Origin: Cryptomeria japonica
Taxonomy: Eukaryota; Streptophyta; Pinopsida; Cupressales; Cupressaceae
Length of the DNA stretch: 60,000 bases
Direction: 5' to 3'
Assembly: GCF_030272615.1 (NCBI RefSeq)
Contig: NC_081406.1
Location: forward strand, 400,288,939 to 400,348,938
Part shown: one piece after another, positions 46,250-56,213 of the stretch
Layout: the number at the start of each line of letters is the position of its first letter
Numbering within the stretch: position 1 is the stretch's first letter
Program-made: the position numbers and the translations under genes
The notes under the pieces: generated by a model
Seen by the model: only the letters and a program-made list of their open reading frames with translations
The model's database searches: none
Told to the model about the DNA's origin: nothing

Positions 46250-48062
46250 TGTGTTTGTTTGCTGGACTGTAAATTTTTTTTTCAATGCTGAACACAGACA
46301 CACCTGTATACTTCACAGACGTGATTTCCTATCACAGACGCGGTTTTGTTTAACATAGACGCGTTTCTGAGAATTTTGAAAAATACACTGTTTATTCTGG
46401 GAACACAGACGTGTTTATGCCCTTCACAGATGCGATTATACAACACAGACACTATTATGTCAGACACAGACGTGTTTCTACAAAATTTGTGCAATTTTTT
46501 CCAATCTGTGAAGTCATTTTGTTGTGACCAAATTTGACTGTTTGACTGTTTTTCGTGACAAGAGGACACAATATTGATGAAGACCCAATGTTTGTAAGTG
46601 TCTAGACTCAAATGACTCCAATAAAAAGTGTTTTGTTTGATGTAAAAATGTTTTGCATACACTTGAAGACACAAAAGACACAATGTTTTGTTGTTTGGTC
46701 TTGAATGTTTTGAATGTTTAAAATAAGTCAAGCACAATTCTTATGGCTAGCCAAGACAATAGTTGTTGATCCCACATGGGGTTTTACCCCCGAGGCTATG
46801 CTATTCAGAGTGGATACTTAGATGCTTGACCTCATTGGCTCCACCCTCGGTACTCACTTCTTGGGTCAGCGAAGCATCAGTCCCCACAAAAACTCCCCGT
46901 GGCGAACTTTGTATCTCTACTAAGAACCGTATGTGTGTGGGCTGCTACTAGAGGTCCGACCTCCTGCCCCAACAACTAGAAGGATTTGGGCTTCTAAAAC
47001 AAAAAGGTGCTAGTAAGGGCATCCGCTCATGTGGCCATACATGCGGCACTTTCAGCTCTGTAAATACAGAAGGCTCCCAGCCGGTAGGGGTTACGCCCTA
47101 CAACTGATCAAATAAATTTGATCAAATGGGTTTATGGGGAGACATGGTGTCGGTATGAACTAATCAACACACGTTATTCATAGTTTTCACCATGAATATA
47201 GTTATTTATAGTGGTTCGGAAGAGGTGGGTTTTCCTCGCTACCACTTGGGTCATTCTCTTCTCACTAGTAGTCCTAATGACCACATGGGAAGATAGGCCC
47301 TCTAAAGATTAAACAAAAAGAGCCTATTGCTCAAGACACAAAAGACAATGATTCAATTTTAGTGCACCAATTGAAGTGTTTGCTAGTCTATTGAAAATAA
47401 AGCACACGATAAAAAAATCCAAAAACCCTTGCCAAGGACCTGCAACAAAGAGTTGTTAGTAGTTTGGGTTGTTTCAAATGATCACCCCTTCCTACAAGAA
47501 CACAAGTTAGGTAAATTTTAAACCCAAAAGACTTTGTGAAAATAGGGGCCTTCCACCAAACGATTTTGCTTTCAAGACAAGCTGCACCAAAAATGTTAGC
47601 TCAAAATAAACCAGATCTAAAACCCTAAATGCAAAAACCCAAAACTAAATCAATAACTCAAAATTTGAAATCGGTGAACACAGACACGATTACCCTCGAC
47701 ACAAACGCGACTTTGTGACACAGACGCGGTTCTGTGAGACACAGACGCGGCTCCAGAACGCAGACGCGATTTCTGGACACAGACGCATCTAAAAACACCG
47801 CAGATGCGACTTAAGAACACAAACGCGATTTCTGAAACTTGCAAAATAAAATACTATCGATAACACAGACGTGGTTCGAAGGTTCACAAACATGATTAGG
47901 GAACATAGATGCGATCCGAAAGTTCACAAACGCGACAGAAAGCCAAAAACGCGATCCGAAAATGCGCAGACGCGAAAATATCAAAATGCTGTCAAAAAAT
48001 GTCAGATCTGCAACTTCAAAACACAAAATCTGCAACAAAGATGTTAAATACAAAAGGGAAAA
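46250..48062 (-). other. B 5' leader, with motif clusters and conserved block
   Basis: No ORF is supported. ACACAGACGCG-type words (sense GCGTCTGTGT) cluster at 46290-46490 and 47680-47980. The block 47006-47320 shares phrases with the C leader (50235-50545), such as CTCCCAGCC, CACTTGGGTC and GCTAAAGAT-like words. Confidence 0.7.
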
Positions 48063-48082
48063 GAGTCCCACCAGGCATGCCA
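48063..48082 (-). other. B primer-binding site
   Basis: On the minus strand TGGCATGCCTGGTGGGACTC begins four bases after the LTR. TGG is the complement of a tRNA CCA end. I do not name the tRNA. Confidence 0.65.
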
Positions 48083-48085
48083 AAA

Positions 48086-48864
48086 TATATATGGTGGAAA
48101 ATGGATGCAATAACAACGATATTGAAAGGCTAATTGAATTCAACCACCAAACCCTAGCCTAACAACAACAAAGATCCACCATAACATATGAAGATTACCT
48201 AAGACAATGCAAATCAAACGAAATCACAAAGATTATAACATCACATGTCTAATAGGGTTTGAATCTCCACTCTTCCTATCTCCATTGATCTTGCTTGATA
48301 TATTTGCTCTCAGATTTTATGTGCACAAGAACTCAACAAAGAACAGAATGTGGTTGCAAGTAGGATCGTAGTGTAGTCAAGTCCTCAAGATGATTGATTA
48401 GAATGAATCATTAGGGTTTGATAATGAAGGAGGCATCTCCTTATATAGAAGACACAATATGAAATGGAGGGATAAGATTGAGAGGTGTAAAAGGAGGTTG
48501 GCTATGATTAGAGGGTAGGTAAAAGAAATAATAAAATAATGAAAGGGGTAGGTAGTGTATGAATTAAGAGATGAATGACATGTGTCATGGGTAGAAAAGG
48601 TTAATGAATTAATTAAATAAATAAAGATTTATTTAATTAATAAAAGAAGTTAGATAATTAAATAAATAAAATATTTATTTAATTTAGGAAAAGGATAATT
48701 TAAATAAATAAATGTATTTATTTAAATGAGACATAAGGCTAGAAGAGGATAAATGAATTAATTAAATAAATAAAGATTTATTTAATTAATAGAAGAATTA
48801 AGCTTAGATAATTAAATAAATAAAATATTTATTTAATTAGTCATGACAATTTTGGGTGTCTACA
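48086..48864 (-). repeat. B 5' LTR
   Basis: Aligns to 33810-34586 throughout with about fifteen differences. Minus-strand TATATAA at 48441-48447. The right end is followed by GTGGG. Confidence 0.95.
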
Positions 48865-48869
48865 GTGGG

Positions 48870-49019
48870 AGATAAAGGTTGATTGTAAACTGGTATCTCT
48901 GATGATGAAGGTTTATCAGTCAGGGGATCCTCTTCGTAAAATGGATTATCTTTATATGAAAAGGGTTGCCCTTTTCCTTTGGCATCTTTCTTATGAGAAC
49001 TCCTGGTTTGAATAGGCAT
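48870..49019 (-). pseudogene. C gag N-terminus
   Basis: ATG at 49019 gives MPIQTRSSHKKDAKGKG and DNPFYEEDPLTDKPSSSEIP, matching copy F from 56214. Split from the rest of gag by element B. Confidence 0.9.
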
Positions 49020-51092
49020 TTTTTATTAATTGGGGTGACCTAAAGCTGTTTGTGATGCAAAAGTCAAGATCAAATTCAGGGCTAGTTGTTCAGTTAACGT
49101 ATTGTTTGAGAGGAGCAACTAAGATTTAGTTTGGTTTCAGGAATGATCTATCTTGTATAAGACATTTATCTAAGTTGATCCGAGAGAAGTGATTAAGACT
49201 CAGTCTGGTTTCAGGAAAGATCTATCCTGTATAAGACGTTTATCTAAGTAACTTGGGTTTGATATGTAGTTGATTAAACTAGCTGAAAGATGATCGACAA
49301 ATCCCGCAACACAAATGGTAGAGGTACACTATTTTGATCTATTTATGCTCAGGATGATGATAACCAATTTTATGCTCGCTGTAGACAATTTTAGGCAAGT
49401 TTGTCTGTTCTGGATTGGCAAAATCAGAGATTCGTACGACAAGTTTCTCAGGACCAGATGATAATTCAATAGTTTTAGGACGACAACAACTATGTTTCAT
49501 ATGAGTTGCTGCCTAGTACCATACGACAGATGGGTATGTCTGGAACGATAGACTGATCACTACAAAGGTTTATCGTATGACATAGGAATCAGGATAAAAC
49601 AACAATTCTTAGAACCAGATGACAGACAATCAGGACTCGTACGACATAGGATGCAGGCTCAAATGACAGAATGTTAGGATTGATGGAATTTAGTACGACA
49701 TAAAATATGAAACAGGATGATAAATAAGAAGACTCGTACGACTGTTTGCTAGATAGGCAAAATTTTGAGTTTTCAATGACTGAGTATGACCGGATTTGAG
49801 ATGGACTAAGTTTTCGATTGCTGACTGATGATGAGTAGTTTAGAGGTTGAAAGAGTTTTTGATAGCTAAGGTATACTAGTTTGTGACACGGAAAAAGTTT
49901 TGACTAGGATAGACTAGTTTTGGACATAGTTTCGACTGGGATAGACTAGTTTTGGATAGAGTTTTTGATCACTGAGTTGTTTCTTGTTTTCCCCAGTTTT
50001 GGTATTTCACTTTCAGCTTCAGGGATGAAAACACAGAAAACACGTAGTATGAATAATAAATCCAATCATAACATGCAAACCCTATGGAATTTGGCGAGAG
50101 AAGAAAACCTTTGCTTGTAGAATCCAAATACTAATGAGGGAACGAAATGACAAATATCTTGGGAGAGTTAATATCTCTCTTGCACAAAGGTTATCCCCCC
50201 TTTTGGAGGTGAATTGGGTAGCTTCTAATTTGAATTGGAACTAGTAAGGGGTCCGTTCGATGCATCGAGGTATAGACTCAATTAAGAGGTCTCCCAGCCT
50301 TGAAAACCAAGGTTTAATATACCCGAAGGTACTGAGGAGAGCTATTCCCGAGCACTGCCGTTGACTTGATTTTCATCAAATCATGTTTATTTAATAGTGG
50401 GTTGGAGTACTTGGCATTTAGCCATTCCCACTTGGGTCGTTCCCCTCTCACCGACGGTAATGGCTTTAAGAGTTATTAGCTCCTCGGGAGGGCAGGCCCG
50501 CTAAAGATGTACAAATCTTAAACTTAAATAAAACGCCTCAAGGGTCTGGTTTTTTGATTGTCTATATAGACAAGAGCATACTCTCCCACCTCTCAGAATT
50601 TACTTAAAACACAAAATACATATTTTTTCTTTATCCAGATAGCAATTAGATGCCTAAAAATGAATTTAAAGAATACACAATGTTTGCTCGAATCTCCTCA
50701 GGCAACCTGCAAAGACAACGAATCAGTAGTCATATTGTCTTTGTGTGACAAGCATATTCTTCGACAAGCATTCTGCAAAAAACTGATTAGGCTGTGAAAA
50801 ATTCATAGATAGACAGATAAACAGCCAGAGTCAGTCGTCAGTATAATCAAAATTGAATGAGAAAATTGAAGAATGAAATCTGCTTTTTAACCAGAAAAAT
50901 ATAGAATCGTACGACAATTCTTCCAGATCGTACGATAAATCATACGACACCTATAGTTTGTCATTTGGGTGTATGGGAAATGTCGTACGACAAATCGTAG
51001 AAACTGTAGGATGAAAAATCCGAAAAGTCAAAAAAATCCAAAAAAAATAAAAATAAGCAGTTAGTCTTGGAGGCCGAAAAATGTAGTCTTCT
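49020..51092 (-). other. C 5' leader with GTACGAC-type motif clusters
   Basis: No gene. GTACGAC and ATACGAC words recur at 49431-49750 and 50905-50990 (about ten in all). A block at 50235-50545 is conserved with the B leader. Confidence 0.7.
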
Positions 51093-51110
51093 GCCCCACG
51101 GTGGGTGCCA
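51093..51110 (-). other. C primer-binding site
   Basis: Minus-strand TGGCACCCACCGTGGGGC, four bases after the LTR end. This is close to the primer site commonly seen in plant Tat-lineage elements. Confidence 0.75.
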
Positions 51111-51114
51111 AAAA

Positions 51115-51864
51115 TGTGTTTGTGAAAAAGTGAAATAAGGTGATAGCTGCAGGAACAACACTTCAATTAAGTCATTACATGTATGGTTAGTAAATCAATA
51201 ATCAATAAATAATAAACCATAACAAAGCGACTAATTGCCTTCTAAAAGATGCGAGTATAAGATTGCTCTCAGATTTTTATAAGCAATACCAGTGACTAGA
51301 CTATACCAAGATGAATGATTTAATTTATATGAGCATGATATTAAGCTATATGCATGCAAAATGGATGAATAATTCAAGCAATAGTGATTCAAGCAATAAT
51401 GGATTCAAGCAATAATGAAATAAAGTAATTATGGAAAAAGTTAAACTAAGATGCAAATAATCTCAAAAAGCAAGCACAATATCTTCAATGACTCTAGAGA
51501 AAAATCAACATAATAATAATCTCCAAGGTGTTTCTCAAATATCTCTGGGGTGATTTGAATGAGAGCTGAAGGCTGAATTTATAGAAATTCACAAGAGAGA
51601 TCAAGAAAAAGCACAATTTAGAATTAATTGAAATAATTGAGAAATCAGGTTCAGTTAACTTTGAGATAGATTCCAATTATAGTTTAATTGAAATGCATTC
51701 AGATAAGAAGTTCAAATAGCATTAGAAATAAGAATTAATTAATTCCATGCATTTGTGATAAAAATAGATAATTCTTTTATTTATTCAAGAAAAGAGTCTT
51801 TTCAATGCAACTGAACTTCTTTTTCTCAAAAGCTGTGAGTTCCAATTTTAGAGAAAGCAATTAA
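51115..51864 (-). repeat. C 5' LTR, first ~430 bases missing
   Basis: Reverse complement matches the solo LTR of family A from about 28146 to its end. TATAAAT on the minus strand near 51570. At 51864/51865 it switches abruptly to plus-strand A-family 3' region. Confidence 0.85.
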
Positions 51865-52710
51865 TTTATATGCTACAGGGAGGTTCCCATCATTTCTTTG
51901 TCTGTTTTGAGCAAATTTTTTTATCATGCAATCCGAGTCCCTAAAATATTTGTCCAAGGATATGAACGAAAAAAGGGTCATTGCGGATAAGATGATTAAA
52001 ATTGCACATGAAAAGAAAGGAACTCTAATCTGCCTGCTATGTTTGTTATGCTCAGTGATGAAACTTAAGCATTTTAAATCCAGTGACTAGGTTTAGGTTG
52101 CATCTCATTTTGCATCTCATTTTGCATTTCATTATGTATTTTGTGAATTTAGTGTTTTTTCGGTATGGTAATAATCTCTTTATCTTTTGAATGAGAGTTG
52201 GATGCATCATCATTTCTTAGCTAAGTGGTCTCTTTTTCATTATTTCTCTGATCGAGTACTTGTGTATTGAGATGTTAGCTGCATACATAAGTATCTTATA
52301 TAGATTTATACATTTCATTATCACTCATTCGCATTCATCTTATTGCATAGAAAAAAGAAAATATAAAAAATTGCATTACTCATTACTCATTTTCATCATT
52401 TATTTGCATATGAAAAGAAACAAAAACAAACATTCATATTCATTGGCATTTACATACATCCATACTAAAAATAATAATAAATGCATACATATAGAATAAA
52501 GCATAATAAAGTATATAGAAGACATCTCATAATCGATCGACACAAGTACTATGAAGTCCAATCAAATCTCATATATATATATAATCATCAATGTCTCGGG
52601 GTACAAATAATGTCAACTGACATGTTCAAACTCCCATCGAAGCAAGAATCATAAGGGTTACAAAAAAATGGGTGTGTCTACAAAAAATATCAGAGCTACA
52701 AAAAGAATAT

Positions 52711-54451
52711 CTAGCTCTTGGCCTCATTCTCAGTGCCTGGTGTAGGAGGTGGAGCCTACTGGCCCAAATCCCGACGAGGTGCTCGAGCTCCCTCAGATCG
52801 AGCCATATACTAAGAATAAGGTACAATTTGCTGCGCTACTGGAATTGCTACATTGTAAGCCACAACATAATAGGATGCTTGACTCATCTGATGAAGTACC
52901 TCCTGCCGCAAAGCATCTGTCTCTTCCCTCCTCTCTGCTCTCATCTCTAAGACCTGATGATCTCTCTCTGCTCTAAGTTCTGCTAGCTGTTGGTCTCACT
53001 TCGCTAGCTATGTCTGTGCCACTATCAAGTGTGATTGTAAACTCTCTAGGCGTGCTCTCATCGATCATGCTGTGTAGGCTCCCTCATCTCTCAGTCTAAC
53101 GCCAACAACCCCTAGGGATCCACCCTCTCCTCTCTGCTGCTTCCTACCACCATCTGGAACCCTGCTGCTGCCTACCACCAGTTGGCAGCTTGCTGCTTCT
53201 AGCACCATGATCACACCCCACCCACCTCAGAGCCTCAGCTCTCTGTCCCTATCTCTGTTCCTGTCCCTGCACGAGGGCATCATCCTCAACCTCCTCTAGG
53301 TGAGGTTCCTGCTCCGCTGGTTCTGTAAATCTTGGGAATGGATGCTGCTGAAAACAATCCCTGTACTTGGGGAATACCCCGCATCTACAACATCATCCAG
53401 ATAGTCCTATCTGAGTTGCTGTAACCCAGTCAACTCCTGCATGCCTAAGGCGTATGATAGCCTAGGCCCCATCCCCGCCTCTCCTCATTTGCCAAACGTC
53501 CATATGAAGTAAACTCCGTGAGATCCCCTGAGGTCTACCATACTAGCTCATCACTTGAGTAACAACAAACCGCTCGACAACTATCTGTGATTTGCCTATG
53601 AGAGGCCATGTAATGAAGAGGTCTCTGCATACAACTCTCCAATCATCCCAAAGCTCCATACCCCTATACGGTCTCCATATCACGACTATCAAGTCATCTA
53701 ACTGTCATCTCCAATAATCTATCTTGCTTAGATGAGGCTGAGTAACATAACCTGAATATATAAAGAATGGGTTGACCAGGATCCCTGCCCTCATCGATAA
53801 TCCGCCTGCAGACTGGGAGATGCTCCCAAGCCCATACCTATAAAATCAAAACTCCTGCAACCATACTCTTCCTCTCTCGATAGATGATCTCATGCATCTC
53901 ATGATACATGTGTGCCAGAATACATGAACCCCATCCTAATCTCTAGGGGTGCTCAATGAGTCTATCCAACATCCTGCCCCATGCACACAAAAACCTCTGC
54001 TGTCCCCTGTCTGACATCAAAAAGCAGCCAATAAAACCTGCCAAGATGCAAGCCAGTGGAAAGTCCTCACTGTACCTGGTCATCATCATGTCCCAACTAA
54101 TAGAATGCATCAGAATATCAGGATCCCTGAAAACCTAACAGCTAGTAATCCAAGAAGATGCGCTGCATCATAATCAACCTTCCCTCCAGCAAAAAGGATA
54201 CGAAGAATCCTGTATACGTCCTCAGGAGTGATCATCATCTCCCCAGCTGGAAAATGGAATGTGTTATGCTCTGAATGAAACCTCTCAACTAATGTCGTGA
54301 GCATACCATGATTCACATAGATATCAAGCAACTGTAAAAGGTGAGTCAATCCGCACAAATCAATATTTGCCCAGTCAATATCAGATAACTCACAAACTAA
54401 TGTCATGGTCGGTGGATATACACATCAGAATAACACATGGGGCAATTGAAC
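52711..54451 (-). pseudogene. Antisense PMD ORF of A2, exon 2
   Basis: Starts after the acceptor at 54452-54454 (GCAG before GTTCAATTG). The PMD core lies at 54406-54110: HGMLTTLVERFHSEHNTFHF, GEMMITPEDVYRILRILFAG. Further left it matches A1 block by block but with more stops. The C-terminus corresponds to A1, with TAG at 52711-52713. More decayed than A1. Confidence 0.75.
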
Positions 54452-54916
54452 CTGCAAAAAATCAAACAACAGACCATAAGGAAACATTTCAAATTAGCCT
54501 ATGAGAGAAGCAAAACATCACGCAAATCCAACTACATCAATTGCAAAATCAAAATTTCAAGTTTGCACCTTTAAAAATGCTCACTCTTTTTCAAATGACA
54601 TAACATAGTAGAGGCAACAACTTGTACAAGTCAAGAATATGCTTAGTACAACAAAAGACTAATAGGACACAAGATTAGCTCTAGGACGACAAAATGGGCT
54701 CTTTTGAATGTTATCGTATGACACAAGGGTAGTTTCAGTACGACTTAACTAGTGGACTTAAATGATAAAACAAACTTAATCAGTTTGTCATACGAGATAG
54801 GATCCTGTCTCGCACAACAAAATGAAAATGCCTGACTTCAACGTGCCAAAAATTAAAAAAATCAACAAAAAAATTCAAAATTGAAATGATTAACAGGCTT
54901 AAGATCGATCACTTAC
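54452..54916 (-). other. Intron of A2 antisense gene, with short-motif cluster
   Basis: Donor GTAAGTG (to 54916) and acceptor TTTTTTGCAG, 465 bases. Words such as CGTATGACA, AGTACGAC, CATACGAG and GGACGAC recur at 54660-54830. The core differs from that of A1 (ACTCGTATGAG), although the introns are homologous. Confidence 0.6.
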
Positions 54917-55066
54917 CGCTGGCTCATAGTTCTGAGGTCGATTATGTTGTCTCTAGCACTCAAATCGATTCTCTTAGATGGGAACCACCATTTTCTTCAC
55001 ATAAGGATTTTTGAATTTTCAAACTTGGGAGGGTTAAAATGATTTGAAAATGACACTTTTACACCA

Positions 55067-55072
55067 TATATA
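55067..55072 (-). promoter_or_regulatory. TATA box of A2 antisense gene
   Basis: TATATA within GACTATATATGG on the minus strand, about 150 bases upstream of the first-exon donor, as in A1. Confidence 0.5.
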
Positions 55073-55517
55073 GTCAAAACCCTAGTTTTTCAACTTGCTC
55101 CGATGTACATGAAAATTGTACCCTTAGCAATTTGCCCATTCTGATTCCATTTTAGGGATGGAAATCGAAATATGAGATCATTTTCCTAGTCAATTTCACA
55201 ATTTGGACCACTTAACGCTTTTTCATCAGATGCTCATTCTCGCTTCAATTTGCGCTCATCAATCAACGTTGAATCTCAATTCAATTCTACATATCAGCTT
55301 TCCGCTCAATTTCTCCATCAACGCCGAATTTTCAAAAATTCCTCTAAATCGATTTGTTCTCAAATAATTATCATCGCTAAAAAATTGCCTAATCATCATG
55401 TTCACTCGCTATCTTTCGATTTCGCTCCCAAGGGGGCGTACTCATGACCTCACATCTTCAAAGTCGACCAAAAATCTTTTTCAACTAAAGAAAATCAAAT
55501 TCTTATTGCTAAGGGGC

Positions 55518-56060
55518 ATCTTAGCTTCATCTCTTCACATCAAGTTGAGATCTCTTGATCATCCGAATCGAATCAATCGCTAGGGGCATATCAGTTTCAT
55601 CACTTCAAATCAAGCTGATATTGTCTTCATCTGAATCAATCTCTTAACGTTAATCAGTTTCGTCTCTTTTCATCAAGCTGATTATTCATTTAAACTCAAT
55701 CAAGGGTTTAAAGAGTATCTCTGATCACACGCTCAATCTAAGAAGGTGTTCAGTTTCATCGCATCAAATGAAGCTGGACAATTTATCTTTGCTCATCGTA
55801 TCTTGATCCATCAAGTTCAATATCGATTTTATCTTTTCTCGCTGTGTCTAGTTCAATCAAGTTCTAGATCAGTAAGATTTGCTTCTTGATCAATCAAGTT
55901 CAAGTTTGGTATCTTTGCTCTCTATGGTTCCTAGTTCAATCAAGTTCGGGATTGGTATCACTTTAATCAACTTTGTTCAACTTCATTGCTTCAAATCAAG
56001 CTAAACACCTTTCTCTTCATCTAGTTTGTGATCAATCAAGTTCAGAACTGGCATCTCCTA
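55518..56060 (+). repeat. Hairpin array of A2
   Basis: Stems around the 20-nt TTTCATC...ATCAAG loop: ATCTTAG/TTGAGAT (55518/55545), ATATCAG/CTGATAT (55588/55615), TAATCAG/CTGATTA (55651/55678) and TGTTCAG/CTGGACA (55747/55774). Units at 55800-56060 are weaker, for example TCTAG/CTAGA near 55850. Confidence 0.8.
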
Positions 56061-56072
56061 GACATCAACTAT

Positions 56073-56119
56073 TCTTTGAACCAACGCGCTACTCACACAT
56101 TAATTCAAAGAGGGGCAAA
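56073..56119 (+). other. A2 polypurine tract and abutting foldback
   Basis: CAAAGAGGGGCAAA (56106-56119) abuts the LTR start at 56120. Arms 56073-56088 and 56096-56111 pair over 16 bases; four pairs are C-A on plus but G-U on minus. Confidence 0.85.
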
Positions 56120-56213
56120 TGTAATACCCTAAAATTGGTCATCTAAACCATGGGCCCCTAATCTTGACAACATCACCAAGGTCCTAACCAAAGGCAATTA
56201 AATCAATCTTGAG
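56120..56213 (+). repeat. A-family LTR stub, 94 bp
   Basis: First 94 bases of the LTR (TGTAATACCC...), then a switch to gag at a shared GAG trinucleotide. Confidence 0.9.

Larger units (their letters stand above)
33810..48864 (-). mobile_element. Complete 15-kb Tat retrotransposon 'B', minus strand
   Basis: Two LTRs (777 and 779 bp), both junctions and a GTGGG duplication are all present. Sense order, right to left: 5' LTR, primer site, motif-rich leader, gag, protease, G-patch, RT, degenerate RNase H, second RNase H, integrase, A-rich tract, spacer, antisense PMD gene (plus strand), polypurine tract, 3' LTR. LTR differences number about fifteen by eye, so it is younger than its host C. The second RNase H and the antisense ORF fit the Tat lineage. 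Confidence 0.95.
51865..56213 (+). mobile_element. A-family element copy 2 (A2), 3' region and LTR stub
   Basis: Collinear with A1 (16654-21109): antisense PMD gene, motif-rich intron, hairpin array, polypurine tract and 94 bases of LTR. Both edges are sharp junctions to other A-family parts (minus LTR on the left, plus gag on the right), so this is a recombined fragment rather than a simple insertion. Confidence 0.8.
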
